Part shown: in pieces, positions 1 through 9,025 of the stretch
Layout: every line of letters starts with the position of its first letter
Position numbering within the stretch: position 1 is the first letter of the stretch
Source of the DNA: JAXMHB01 sp046346965
GTDB lineage: Bacteria > Pseudomonadota > Gammaproteobacteria > Xanthomonadales > SZUA-5
Assembly: GCA_046346965.1 (NCBI GenBank)
Contig: JAXMHB010000005.1
Span: forward strand, 186,001-250,000
DNA length: 64,000 bases
Reading direction: 5' to 3'
Notes under the pieces: generated by a model
Told to the model about the DNA's origin: nothing
Databases searched by the model: none
Seen by the model: only the letters and a program-made list of their open reading frames with translations
Position numbers and translations under genes: made by a program

Positions 1-1
1 C

Positions 2-466
2 TTCGTGGAGTTTTCCTACAACACCTACACCTATCGTGCTTATTTCCCGGACAATTCCTTCCTGTACGCGCATGGCGGCGCGGTGTCGTCGGTGAAGGTG
101 GATGCCGTGACCGGCCAGGAGATCGACGACCATCTGATCCTGCAAGCAGGTTTGGATCCCAACGGCAGGCTCTACAGCGTTGTCGGCTGCATGGATATCT
201 TCCTGCTGCGCAGCTTCGACGGCTACAGCGCGCCCACCTCCGGTGTACTCACCTACGATGCCAGCGGCCAGATGGTGCAAATCAGCAAAGACGGCAGCGT
301 GACGCCAATCCACTACGGCAGCTTGGCCGAAGCCTATCTGGACCTGATGTACCAAGCGTGGGAAACCACCCGCACCACCTACAACTTCGATAGCACCCAG
401 CAGCAAGCGGGCTTGGTCAATGCCTCCAGCCACGTCTTGGCTGCCATCGTCGACGCAATCGGCTGA
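2..466 (+). CDS. Unrecognised protein, C-terminal fragment
   Basis: The reading frame is open from the left edge of the window, so this is the 3' end (154 residues) of a gene that starts outside. An internal GTG at 5 could be misread as a start. The fragment is rich in Tyr, Ser and Asp, has no membrane segment, and reads like an extracellular or beta-rich protein. I recognise no family or catalytic motif. It ends 53 bases before the end of the convergent hutF. Confidence 0.55.
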   Translation, partial: FVEFSYNTYTYRAYFPDNSFLYAHGGAVSSVKVDAVTGQEIDDHLILQAGLDPNGRLYSVVGCMDIFLLRSFDGYSAPTSGVLTYDASGQMVQISKDGSVTPIHYGSLAEAYLDLMYQAWETTRTTYNFDSTQQQAGLVNASSHVLAAIVDAIG

Positions 467-519
467 ACCAGCCAGACACGTTCAAACGAGGGCTGAATGC
501 CGGAGCGCTGGCCACCCCG

Positions 520-1893
520 TCAGTGCTCCGCGCCACCCACCGCGTTCAGCTGCGCAAGTGCGCGCCGGTAGTCGGCGGCGGCCTGCTCGCGCTGCGGGTG
601 CTGTCCCTGGCGGGCCCGTTCGCGGCCGCCGACCACCACACTGCGCAGCCCCTCTCGGCAGGGCGCGAACATCCAGGTGGCGAGCATCGTATCTGTGCTC
701 GCGCCGGCGAGGCTGGGATGGCTGTCGTCCAGCACCAGCCAGTCGGCGTCGGCGCCTGCGACCAGACCCGCGGCGGCAGCACCGCTGGCCTGCGCGCCGC
801 CGGCCACGGCTGCCAGCCACACATTGGCGGCCACATCGGGTTGTGCGGCATCAGCCAGCACGGTGCGGCGACCCGTGCCTAGGCGCGCCTGGTACTCCAG
901 CCAGCGCAATTCCTCGCGCGGATCGAGGCCGATATGGCTGTCCGAACCGATGCCCCAGCGGCCGCCGGCGGCGCGCAAGGCCGTCAGCGGGAACAGGCCA
1001 TCGCCGAGGTTGGCCTCGGTCGTGGTGCAAATGCCGACCACCGCCTGCGAGCGGGCCATCTGCTCGATCTCGGCCGGCGTCACATGGGTGGCGTGCACCA
1101 GGCAGTAGCGCGCGTCGACCTGGGTCAGCGCGTACAGGCGCTCGACCGGGCGCTGGCCGTGCACGCGCAGACAGTCCTCGACTTCCAGTTGCTGCTCGGC
1201 AATGTGGATATGAATGGGCCGCGCGCGCAGCAGCGAATCGCCGACCACCTGCTGCAACGGCGCTTCGGCGACCGCCCGCAGCGAGTGGATGGCCGCGCCC
1301 AGGCGCAGATCGGTGGCGCCATCGAGTGACTGCAGCAACCGCAGGAAATCCTCGGTGGACTGCGCAAAGCGACGCTGGCGCGCGCTGAGCGGCTGATCGG
1401 CGAAGCCGCCGCGCTGGTACAAGGTCGGCAGCAGCGTCAATCCGATGCCGGCCTCCTGCGCTGCGGCGCGCAGCGCCTCGCACATGGCGCCGGCTGCGGC
1501 GTAGGGCCGCCCATCAGCCTGATGGTGTACGTAGTGGAACTCGCAGACGCGGGTGTAACCGGCCTCCAGCATTTCCACGTACAGCCAGCGCGCGATGGCG
1601 TGCAGCGTGTCCGGCGACACCCGCCCGGCATGGGCGTACATGGCCTCGCGCCAGGTCCAGAAGCTGTCATCGGCACGGCCAAAGCGCTCGGCGCTGCCGG
1701 CCATCGCGCGTTGAAAGGCGTGCGAATGCAGATTCGGCATGCCCGGGATCACATAGCGTCCGGCACTCGGCAGCGTCCCGCGCGCGACCCCGACATCGAC
1801 CGCGGCCAGACGACCATCCGCGCCCACCCGCAGTCGGACATCCTGCGCCCAGCCCTGCGGCAGCAACGCATAGTCGCAGTGGCACTCGTACAT
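520..1893 (-). CDS. hutF: Formimidoylglutamate deiminase HutF
   Basis: 457 residues, amidohydrolase family. It hydrolyses N-formimidoyl-L-glutamate to N-formyl-L-glutamate and ammonia, in the histidine-degradation branch that goes through formylglutamate. The metal-binding motif NLHSHAFQRAMAG lies near residue 55, HIHIAEQ and LVHATHVTPAEI follow in the middle, and IGSDSHIGLDPREELRW carries the late Asp/His ligands. The length is normal for HutF. It is transcribed away from hutI, with 81 bases between the starts, so the two may share a control region. hutH, hutU, hutG and hutC are not in the window. A guanine-deaminase-like relative is less likely because the pairing with hutI is specific. Confidence 0.93.
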   Translation of the reverse strand: MYECHCDYALLPQGWAQDVRLRVGADGRLAAVDVGVARGTLPSAGRYVIPGMPNLHSHAFQRAMAGSAERFGRADDSFWTWREAMYAHAGRVSPDTLHAIARWLYVEMLEAGYTRVCEFHYVHHQADGRPYAAAGAMCEALRAAAQEAGIGLTLLPTLYQRGGFADQPLSARQRRFAQSTEDFLRLLQSLDGATDLRLGAAIHSLRAVAEAPLQQVVGDSLLRARPIHIHIAEQQLEVEDCLRVHGQRPVERLYALTQVDARYCLVHATHVTPAEIEQMARSQAVVGICTTTEANLGDGLFPLTALRAAGGRWGIGSDSHIGLDPREELRWLEYQARLGTGRRTVLADAAQPDVAANVWLAAVAGGAQASGAAAAGLVAGADADWLVLDDSHPSLAGASTDTMLATWMFAPCREGLRSVVVGGRERARQGQHPQREQAAADYRRALAQLNAVGGAEH

Positions 1894-1974
1894 GTGCTAT
1901 CCCGTGCTTTCCAGGTCGCGCGATGCTACGACGTCCGTCTGCACGCCGCCCCTACCCTGTCACAGGACGCCGCC

Positions 1975-3201
1975 ATGCAGTGGGATTGTCTGTGGATTGC
2001 GCCGCGGCTGTGGACCGGCGGCAGCTCGCTGGATCTGATCGAGGACGCGGCGATCGCGGTGCAGGGCGGGCGCATCCGCTATGTCGGTCCGGCCAGCGAA
2101 CTGCCCGACGCCCCCACGCGCCTGGCGCGCGAGGTGCGCCGCTACGCGCATGGTCTGGTGACGCCGGGGTTGATCGACTGCCACACGCATCTGGTGTTCG
2201 CCGGCCAGCGCGCCGGCGAGTTCGAACAGCGGCTGCGCGGCGTGCGCTACGAGGACATCGCGGCCGCCGGTGGCGGCATTGCCGGCAGCGTGCGCGCCAC
2301 GCGCGCGGCCAGCGCCGATGAGCTGTATGCCGTCTCGGTCAACCGCGCACGCCAGCTATTGGCCGATGGCGTCACCACGCTGGAGATCAAGAGTGGCTAC
2401 GGCCTGGACCTCGACAGCGAGCGCAAAATGCTCAAGGTGGCGAGGCGTATCGGTCGCGCGCTCGGCATTCAGGTGCGCACTACCTACCTGGCGCTGCATA
2501 GCGTGCCTTTCGACGCCAGTGATCGCGCCGCCTACGTGCAGGCCGCCGTCGCGGACTGGCTGCCCAAACTGCATGCCGAAGGCCTGGTGGATGCGGTCGA
2601 TGCCTATCACGAGGGCATCGCCTTTCAGCAACACGAGGTCGAGGCGCTGTATGCCGCGGCCGCTGCACTGAAACTGCCGCTGCGCCTGCACGCCGATCAA
2701 CTCAGCAATCAGCACGGCGCCGCGCTGGCCGCCGCGGCCGGTGCGCTGTCGGCCGATCATTTGGAATGTACCGACAGTGCCGGCATCGCCGCGATGGCCG
2801 CCGCCGGCACGGTAGCGGTGTTGTTGCCGGGCGCTTATCTGATGCTGAAGGAGACACGCAAGCCGCCGGTGGCGGCGCTGCGGGCGGCTGGCGTGCCGAT
2901 GGCGGTGTCCACCGATCTCAATCCCGGCACTTCGCCGCTGGTCTCGCTGCGCACGGCGATGAATCTGGCGATCACGCTATTCGATCTGCGCGTGGACGAA
3001 GCGCTGGCCGGCGCCACCACGCACGCTGCGCGCGCGCTGGGCCTGGGCGAGCAGGCAGGTCAGCTGCAAGTGGGGCGCCGTGCGGACTTCGTCTGTTGGG
3101 ATGCCGAGACACCGGCGGAACTGGTGTACTGGATCGGCGGTGCGCTGGCGCGCGAGGTGGTCGCCGGCGGCACGGTGGTGCATACGCGCAAGGACGCCTG
3201 A
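1975..3201 (+). CDS. hutI: Imidazolonepropionase HutI
   Basis: 408 residues from ATG 1975. The frame is open further upstream but there lies over hutF. HutI opens the ring of 4-imidazolone-5-propionate to give N-formimidoyl-L-glutamate, the substrate of the divergent HutF. The metal site motif DCHTHLVFAGQR is near residue 65, the HADQ segment is in the middle, and VSTDLNPGTSPL near residue 310 carries the catalytic Asp. Cytoplasmic, with no signal peptide. The short hutF-hutI spacer suggests joint control, but I see no clear HutC operator. Confidence 0.95.
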   Translation: MQWDCLWIAPRLWTGGSSLDLIEDAAIAVQGGRIRYVGPASELPDAPTRLAREVRRYAHGLVTPGLIDCHTHLVFAGQRAGEFEQRLRGVRYEDIAAAGGGIAGSVRATRAASADELYAVSVNRARQLLADGVTTLEIKSGYGLDLDSERKMLKVARRIGRALGIQVRTTYLALHSVPFDASDRAAYVQAAVADWLPKLHAEGLVDAVDAYHEGIAFQQHEVEALYAAAAALKLPLRLHADQLSNQHGAALAAAAGALSADHLECTDSAGIAAMAAAGTVAVLLPGAYLMLKETRKPPVAALRAAGVPMAVSTDLNPGTSPLVSLRTAMNLAITLFDLRVDEALAGATTHAARALGLGEQAGQLQVGRRADFVCWDAETPAELVYWIGGALAREVVAGGTVVHTRKDA

Positions 3202-3267
3202 GCTCGCGTCCTGACGCTGACCCGGCAGGCCGGCGGGCAGGCCGCGCCGGCGCCGGGGTGGGCTGGT

Positions 3268-3393
3268 TCAGCCCTTCTTGGCGGGCTTCGCCGGCGCCGC
3301 AGCCACAGCCTTCTTGGCGCGCTGCAGACGGCTGTTGCCGTAAGAATTGCGGAAAATCTTGCCCTTGCGGCTACGCTTGTCACCACGACCCAT
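3268..3393 (-). CDS. 30S ribosomal protein THX (S31 family)
   Basis: A 41-residue, very basic protein starting MGRGDKRSRKGKIFRNSYGN, which matches the THX signature (M-G-[KR]-G-D-[KR]-x-[ST]-x-[KR]-G-K-I) found at the head of the small subunit in Thermus and many proteobacteria. The C-terminus is an Ala/Lys/Pro tail ending KPAKKG. It is easily missed because of its length. It converges with hutI and is divergent from the kinase gene, 175 bases away. I call it from the N-terminal motif alone; its role in this organism is inferred from the family. Confidence 0.85.
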   Translation of the reverse strand: MGRGDKRSRKGKIFRNSYGNSRLQRAKKAVAAAPAKPAKKG

Positions 3394-3568
3394 GTTCGAC
3401 TCCAAAATCTGCGGCATGTGCACCGACGATGTGTCGGCGCAGGGCCGCGAAGACTAACAGCGCAGCGCCTGGGCGGCAAACGCGCCGGCGCCGCGCGCGG
3501 CGCCCGCGACGGTGCGCATACACAGTATTCTCGACACCTGTCCAACCCCGCCTACGGCAACGCGCTCC

Positions 3569-5218
3569 ATGCCCATCACCAAGATCCCGAAGTTCATCGG
3601 CAACTACGAGATCGTCGGCACGCTGGGGCATGGCGGCATGGGCATCGTCTACTGCGCGCGCGACCATGCGCTGCAACGCGATGTCGCCATCAAGGTCCAG
3701 AGCGGCGACTGGGAAAAGCATCCGCAGCTGTTCGAGCGCTTCCTGCGCGAGGCGCGCATCCTGGCGCGCATCAACCATCCGAACGTGGTGCAGATCTACA
3801 CGGTCGGCGATCACGAGGGCTCGCCCTACTTCGCCATGGAGCTGCTGGAAGGCTCGATCGCCGACGCGGCGCGCCTGAAAATGCCGAGCGTGGCGCAAGC
3901 CTGTCGCTGGATGCTGGAAGCGGCGCGCGGGCTGGCAGCCATCCACGAGATGGGCGTCGTGCATCGCGACATCAAGCCCGGCAACCTGCTCTTGACCCGG
4001 CCGACCAGCGTCGAGGAAGAGCACGTCAAGGTGGCCGATCTTGGCATCGCCAGCGCCGGCGACCTGTTCGGCGCGCCGCTGACGCGTGCCGGCGCGGTGC
4101 TCGGCACCTCCGGCTATTTGCCACCGGAGTCCTTCCGCCTGGAACACACGCTCGACAGCCGCGCCGATCAGTACTCGCTGGGCGTGGTCTTTTTCGAACT
4201 GTTGGCGCGCCGCAGTCCGTACACCGATATGGGCGACAACGCGCTGTTGGCCGCCATCCTGGAACCGCGCACGCCACCGGATGTGCGCGAATTCCGGCCG
4301 GAGGTCGACCCGGCGATCGCCGCCATCGTCACCCGCATGCTGCGCGATGATCCGGCGGAGCGCTTTGAAAGCACCGCGGCGCTGGTGCATGCGCTGCTCA
4401 GCGCCCAAGGCGGGGCGCCGCGGGTGGCAGTATCGGCCGGCATTCCCGCGGCTCCGCCGCCGATCCCGCGCGCGGCCACGCCGGTGGCCTCCGCCACCGC
4501 GCCGCTGCAGCCGCGACCACCGGCACTGCCGGCAATGCAGACTGAGCCCGACGCCCGTCCGTCCGCGGTGACCGTGCAACGGCAGCCGGCGCCAGCGGCG
4601 CCAGCGCGACGACGCCTGTGGCCCTACGTGGCTGGCGTCAGTGCCGTGCTGCTGGCGGCTTTCATCGGGCTGGCAATCTACGGGGACAGTTTGCGACACG
4701 CGGGCGCGCCGTCGCCCGCGCCTAGCGATCCAGCGCCCGCCGGCGGACCATCCCCGGAAACGCCCGCGACCACCGAGTCAGCCGTCTTCCAGGCCGCCGA
4801 ACCGGCGATCACGCCGCCGGTCGATCCGACCGTCAAAACGCTGACCCAGGTGCAGCGCGAGGCCTGGGCCAAGTATTTGCTCGCGCGCTATCACCTGCGC
4901 AGCCGCGCCGATGATCAGATCTGGACGCTGGACCTGAGCGAGCAGGAACACGGCGTGATCTCCGCCGAACTGACCGGCCCGGAGGAAGAGGCGATCGAGC
5001 TCAGCGGCCAGGTGGAGAGCCAGCGCGAGGAAAGCATCGACGGGGACGACTGGGACACCTACCAGGTCGAACTCCGCGACGACGAGGGCCGCGAGGTCAG
5101 CATCCGCTTCGAGTTCACCGACAGCGAAACCGCCGGCGAAGGCTCCTACCGCTATGACGAGGAGCGCCTGCGCTTCGACGTCGAAGACAGCACCGACTGG
5201 GACGACATCAGCCAGTAA
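3569..5218 (+). CDS. Membrane-anchored Ser/Thr protein kinase with acidic C-terminal region
   Basis: 549 residues from ATG 3569; an upstream in-frame start at 3512 would add 19 residues. Residues 13-280 are a Hanks-type kinase: glycine loop GTLGHGGMG, Lys42 in AIKVQ, HRDIKPGNLL with Asp134, and DLG instead of DFG at 157. A Pro/Ala-rich linker follows, then one hydrophobic span near 350-372 (PYVAGVSAVLLAAFIGLAIY). The 150-residue part beyond the membrane is strongly acidic and matches no PASTA or other sensor domain that I know. It should phosphorylate cytoplasmic proteins in response to a periplasmic cue. It stands alone and converges with pstB, with 4 bases between the stops. Confidence 0.88.
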   Translation: MPITKIPKFIGNYEIVGTLGHGGMGIVYCARDHALQRDVAIKVQSGDWEKHPQLFERFLREARILARINHPNVVQIYTVGDHEGSPYFAMELLEGSIADAARLKMPSVAQACRWMLEAARGLAAIHEMGVVHRDIKPGNLLLTRPTSVEEEHVKVADLGIASAGDLFGAPLTRAGAVLGTSGYLPPESFRLEHTLDSRADQYSLGVVFFELLARRSPYTDMGDNALLAAILEPRTPPDVREFRPEVDPAIAAIVTRMLRDDPAERFESTAALVHALLSAQGGAPRVAVSAGIPAAPPPIPRAATPVASATAPLQPRPPALPAMQTEPDARPSAVTVQRQPAPAAPARRRLWPYVAGVSAVLLAAFIGLAIYGDSLRHAGAPSPAPSDPAPAGGPSPETPATTESAVFQAAEPAITPPVDPTVKTLTQVQREAWAKYLLARYHLRSRADDQIWTLDLSEQEHGVISAELTGPEEEAIELSGQVESQREESIDGDDWDTYQVELRDDEGREVSIRFEFTDSETAGEGSYRYDEERLRFDVEDSTDWDDISQ

Positions 5219-5222
5219 AGCC

Positions 5223-6035
5223 TTAGCCGAAGCGCCCGGTGATGTAGTCCTCGGTCTGCTTCTTGCCCGGATTGGTGAACATCTGCTCGGTCGGCCCGTG
5301 CTCGATCAGTTCGCCCAGATACATGAAGCCGGTGTAGTCCGAGCAGCGCGCCGCCTGCTGCATGTTGTGGGTGACGATCATGATCGTGTAGCGCTCTTTC
5401 AGATCGGCCACCAGCTGTTCGATCTTGCCGGTGGCAATCGGATCGAGTGCCGAGGTCGGCTCATCGAGCAACAGCACCTCGGGGCGCAGCGCAATGGCGC
5501 GGGCGATGCACAAGCGCTGCTGCTGACCACCCGACAACCCCAAGGCGCTGTGCTTCAGCTTGTCCTTGACCTCGTTCCACAGCGCGCCCTGCTGCAGCGC
5601 TTCCTCGACGCGATCGTCCATCTGCGAACGCGACAGCCGCTCGTGGTGGCGAATCGCGTAGGCGATGTTCTCGTAGATCGACATCGGGAACGGCACCGGC
5701 TTCTGAAACACCATGCCCACCTTGCTGCGCAAACGACTCAGCGGATACTTCGGGCCGAGGATGTTCTCGCCATCCAGCAGCACTTCGCCCTCGGCGGTCT
5801 GCTTCGGATACAGCGCATAGATGCGATTGAAGATGCGCAGCAGCGTCGATTTGCCGCAACCGGAGGGCCCGATCAGCGCCGTCACCCGGCGCTCCGGGAT
5901 CTCGATGTTGATGTCGCGCAGCGCGCGACTGTCGCCGTAGTGAAAGCCCAAGCCGCGCGCCACGATCTTGCTGGGCGGCGTCTCGCCGGTGTCGGGCTCC
6001 GCGCCGAGGGCGGCGGCATAGCGTAGTTCAGTCAT
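5223..6035 (-). CDS. pstB: Phosphate ABC transporter ATP-binding protein PstB
   Basis: 270 residues. ATPase of the high-affinity phosphate importer PstSCAB, on the cytoplasmic face of the inner membrane. Walker A is GPSGCGKSTLLRIFNRI, the ABC signature LSGGQQQRLCIARA, Walker B VLLLDEPTSALDPIATGKIE, followed by the switch His in MIVTHNMQQA. The length is typical. Last gene of the run; its start overlaps the end of pstA by 8 bases. phoU, which often follows, is absent here. Confidence 0.97.
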   Translation of the reverse strand: MTELRYAAALGAEPDTGETPPSKIVARGLGFHYGDSRALRDINIEIPERRVTALIGPSGCGKSTLLRIFNRIYALYPKQTAEGEVLLDGENILGPKYPLSRLRSKVGMVFQKPVPFPMSIYENIAYAIRHHERLSRSQMDDRVEEALQQGALWNEVKDKLKHSALGLSGGQQQRLCIARAIALRPEVLLLDEPTSALDPIATGKIEQLVADLKERYTIMIVTHNMQQAARCSDYTGFMYLGELIEHGPTEQMFTNPGKKQTEDYITGRFG

Positions 6036-6885
6036 GGGTGACCCGGTTCTTGAGTAGGATCAGCCGCGCGGTCACCCCGAGCAGCAACACGAATAGCGTC
6101 AGCACGAAGGCGCCCGCCCAAGCCAGCGCCTGCCAGGACTCGAAGGGGCTGGCGGCATACTGGAACACCACCACCGGCACATTGGCCATCGGCTGCATCG
6201 GGTCCAGGCTCCAGAACTGCGAACTGAAGGCGGTGAACAACAGCGGCGCGGTCTCGCCGCTGATCCGCGCCAGCGCCAGCAGCACGCCGGTCACGATGCC
6301 GCCCATCGCGCTGCGATACAGCACCTGCACCGTCACTTTCCATTGCGGCACACCCAGCGACAGCGCCGCTTCGCGCATTTGGTTGGGCACCAGTCGCAGC
6401 ATGTCGTCGGTGGTACGCACCACCACCGGCAGCACAATGAAGGCCAGTGCGATCGAGCCTGCGATCGCCGAGAAATGCCCCATCGTCGCCACCACCAGCG
6501 TGTAGACGAACAAGCCCAGCACGATCGACGGCGCCGACAGCAGAATGTCGTTCACGAAGCGGATCAACTCGCCGATCTTCTGCCCGCGCGAGTACTCCGA
6601 CAGATAGGTGCCGGCGGCCACGCCGATCGGCGTACCGATGGCAATCGCCATCAGACACATCAGAGCGCTGCCGACGAAGGCATTCAGCAGGCCACCCTCG
6701 GTTTCCGGCGGCGGCGTCATCTGCGTAAACAGCGCCCAGTTCATCGCGCCGATGCCGCGCGACAGCGTGGTCCACAGGATCCAGATCAGCCAGAACAGGC
6801 CGAACAGCGCCGCCATACCCGCCAGCGTCAATGCCAGCGCGTTCTTGATCGCGCGCCAGCGGTGCAGAGCGATGGACTGACTCAT
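6028..6885 (-). CDS. pstA: Phosphate ABC transporter permease PstA
   Basis: 285 residues with about six hydrophobic spans (the first is ALALTLAGMAALFGLFWLIW). Inner-membrane permease that pairs with PstC. The cytoplasmic coupling loop has the usual EAALSLGVPQWKVTVQVLYR pattern (EAA...G). It overlaps pstC by 4 bases (ATGA) and pstB by 8, so the three are translationally coupled. Confidence 0.96.
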   Translation of the reverse strand: MSQSIALHRWRAIKNALALTLAGMAALFGLFWLIWILWTTLSRGIGAMNWALFTQMTPPPETEGGLLNAFVGSALMCLMAIAIGTPIGVAAGTYLSEYSRGQKIGELIRFVNDILLSAPSIVLGLFVYTLVVATMGHFSAIAGSIALAFIVLPVVVRTTDDMLRLVPNQMREAALSLGVPQWKVTVQVLYRSAMGGIVTGVLLALARISGETAPLLFTAFSSQFWSLDPMQPMANVPVVVFQYAASPFESWQALAWAGAFVLTLFVLLLGVTARLILLKNRVTHD

Positions 6886-7850
6886 GTGCGCCCCTCGCGA
6901 CGACTGAGTTGACGCAGCATCAGGCGCGACAGCGCCAGCACCACGAAGGTAATCACGAACAGCACGAAGCCGAGCGCGAGCAGCGCCGAGCGGTGCACCG
7001 GATCCACCGCCTCGGCGAATTCGTTCGCAATCGAGGAGGCGATCGAGGTGCCCGGTTCCAGCAGCGCGGCCGAAATGTTGTAGGCATTGCCGATCACGAA
7101 GGTGACCGCCATGGTCTCACCCAGCGCACGGCCCAAGCCGAGGAAAATGCCGCCGATCACCGCCGAGCGGGTATAGGGCAGCACGATGTCCCAGACCACT
7201 TCCCAGCGCGTGGAGCCGAGCGCGTAGGCCGACTCCTTCAAGCGCGTCGGCACCGTCAGGAACACCTCGCGCATCACCGAGGAAATGAAGGGAATCACCA
7301 TCACGGCCAGCACCAGACCGGCAGTCAGCAGGCCGATGCCGAGCGGCGGTCCCTGAAACAGAAAGCCGATGTACGGCGTCTGCCCGAGCACATCGTTGAC
7401 CCAGGGATAGACGTGCTCGCCCAGATACGGCGCCAGCACGAACAAACCCCACATGCCGTAGATGATCGAGGGAATGCCGGCCAGCAGTTCGATCGCCGCC
7501 GCCACCGGGTTGCGCAGCCATAGCGGCGCCACCTCGGTCAGGAACAGCGCAATCCCGAAACTGACCGGCACCGCGATCAGCAGCGCAATGGCGGCAGTGA
7601 CCAGCGTGCCGAAGATCGCCACCAGCGCGCCAAACTGGCCGGCACCGACATCCCAGGTGCTGGTGGTGAAGAAGGACCACCCGAAGGCCTGCAGCGCCTC
7701 GCGGCCGCCCCACAGCATCGACAGCGCGGCGCCGGTGAGCGCAATCAGCACGAAAAAGCCCGCGGCAGTCACCACGCCTGCGAACAGGCGATCACCGCGG
7801 GCGGCCCGGTCCGGGGCGCCCTCTACCGATCCGACGCTGGTGTTGGACAC
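6882..7850 (-). CDS. pstC: Phosphate ABC transporter permease PstC
   Basis: 322 residues with about six to seven membrane spans. Partner permease of PstA. The coupling loop reads ESAYALGSTRWEVVWDIVLP. The N-terminal 25 residues are hydrophilic and cytoplasmic. It follows pstS after an 18-base gap and overlaps pstA by 4 bases. It is expected to be induced under phosphate limitation together with pstS, from the PhoB-type promoter described at 8972-9005. Confidence 0.96.
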   Translation of the reverse strand: MSNTSVGSVEGAPDRAARGDRLFAGVVTAAGFFVLIALTGAALSMLWGGREALQAFGWSFFTTSTWDVGAGQFGALVAIFGTLVTAAIALLIAVPVSFGIALFLTEVAPLWLRNPVAAAIELLAGIPSIIYGMWGLFVLAPYLGEHVYPWVNDVLGQTPYIGFLFQGPPLGIGLLTAGLVLAVMVIPFISSVMREVFLTVPTRLKESAYALGSTRWEVVWDIVLPYTRSAVIGGIFLGLGRALGETMAVTFVIGNAYNISAALLEPGTSIASSIANEFAEAVDPVHRSALLALGFVLFVITFVVLALSRLMLRQLSRREGRT

Positions 7851-7868
7851 GCGGACTGCTCCGGCTGA

Positions 7869-8885
7869 TCAAAGCTTGATATTAGCCGACCAATACTCCT
7901 TGACCTGCGTGACCAGCGACTCCGGCAGCGGCACGTAATGCAGGGCTTCGGCCTGCGCACGGCCATCGCTGTAGACCCAGCTGAAGAAGTCCAGCACTGC
8001 CTTGGAGCGCGCGGCGTCCTTGGGCTGCTTGTAGACCAGGATGAAGTTGGTCGCGGCGATCGGCCAGGAGGCCTCGCCCGGCGCATCGGTCATGACCAGA
8101 TAAAAGTCCTTGGCATTGGCCCAGTCCGCGCTGGCGGCGGCGGCCTGGAAGCTCTCCGGACCCGGCTGCACCCACTTGCCCGCCTGATTCTGCAGGCTGA
8201 CGTAGGACATCTTGCCCTGCAGCGCGTAGGACAGCTCGACGTAGCCGATGCCGCCCTTGATCTGCTTGACGTAGGCCGACACGCCCTCGTTACCCTTGCC
8301 GCCGATGCCGGTCGGCCACATCACCGTGGTGCCTTCACCGGGCTTGGCCTTCCACTCCGGGCTGACCTTGGACAGGTAGTTGACGAAGTTGAAGGTGGTG
8401 CCCGAACCATCCGAGCGGTGGACCACGGTGATACGCAGGTCCGGCAGCGTCAGGCCCTCGTTGACGGCCACGATCGCCGGATCGTTCCACTTGGTCAGCT
8501 TGCCGAGGAAGATGTCGGCCAGCAGCGGGCCGGTGAGGCGCAGCTGACCCGGTGCCACGCCGGGAATGGTCACCACCGGCACCACGCCGCCGATCGCCGA
8601 CGGGAACTGCGCCAGGCCCGCGGCCGCCAGTTCATCCGGCGGCAGCGGCGCGTCGGAGGAACCAAAGTCGACCGTGCCGCCCTTGATCTGGGCAATGCCG
8701 CCGCCCGAGCCGATCGACTGATAGTTGACCTTGATCCCCTTCGCAGCGTTGTAGTCGGAGGACCAACGAGTCATCACCGGAAAAATGAAAGACGCACCTG
8801 CGCCAACGACATCGGCGGCCAGCGCCGGGGTACCGGCGGCCAGCGCAGCGATCAGCGCCAAGGTACGGAAATTGAACAGTTTCAT
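7869..8885 (-). CDS. pstS: Phosphate-binding periplasmic protein PstS
   Basis: 338 residues from ATG 8885, where a signal peptide begins (MKLFNFRTLALIAALAAG, cleavage after ALA, mature part ADVVGAGASFIFPVM). It captures inorganic phosphate in the periplasm and hands it to PstCA. Family motifs are GAGASFIFP, YQSIGSGGGIAQI, DFGSSDAPL and RSDGSGTTFNFVNYL. The frame continues 22 codons upstream, but the signal peptide decides the start. Promoter elements (PhoB box and -10) and a stable hairpin lie between this gene and the upstream porin. Confidence 0.96.
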   Translation of the reverse strand: MKLFNFRTLALIAALAAGTPALAADVVGAGASFIFPVMTRWSSDYNAAKGIKVNYQSIGSGGGIAQIKGGTVDFGSSDAPLPPDELAAAGLAQFPSAIGGVVPVVTIPGVAPGQLRLTGPLLADIFLGKLTKWNDPAIVAVNEGLTLPDLRITVVHRSDGSGTTFNFVNYLSKVSPEWKAKPGEGTTVMWPTGIGGKGNEGVSAYVKQIKGGIGYVELSYALQGKMSYVSLQNQAGKWVQPGPESFQAAAASADWANAKDFYLVMTDAPGEASWPIAATNFILVYKQPKDAARSKAVLDFFSWVYSDGRAQAEALHYVPLPESLVTQVKEYWSANIKL

Positions 8886-8933
8886 CGTCTGCACTCCTGC
8901 GGACGCCTGCGTCGGCGCGCGCGTTCTGTGGAT

Positions 8934-8955
8934 GCGGGTGCCGGCAGGCACCCGC
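8934..8955 (-). terminator. Perfect 9-bp stem hairpin between porin gene and pstS
   Basis: GCGGGTGCC-GGCA-GGCACCCGC, a perfect 9-bp GC stem with a 4-base loop and no T run after it. It lies downstream of the PhoB-type -10 at 8972, so it would sit in the pstS leader. It could stop read-through from the porin gene, stabilise the pstS message or act as an attenuator. The structure is seen; the role is inferred. Confidence 0.4.
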
Positions 8956-8971
8956 GGTCGGAAATCAGGGG

Positions 8972-9005
8972 ATTAATGCAGTTCAACATGACAGCCAGAT
9001 GACAC
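8972..9005 (-). promoter_or_regulatory. PhoB box and -10 of pstS
   Basis: On the minus strand GTGTCAT-CTGG-CTGTCAT (9005 to 8988) fits the PhoB box (two CTGTCAT-like 7-mers with a 4-base spacer; 6/7 and 7/7). ATTAAT at 8977-8972 lies 10 bases beyond the box, where the -10 of PhoB-dependent promoters belongs. It points at pstS, about 85-100 bases upstream of its ATG. It lies just after the stop of the porin gene, so pstSCAB has its own phosphate-responsive promoter. Confidence 0.75.
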
Positions 9006-9025
9006 AGGCGTCATCCGGCGCCGGA

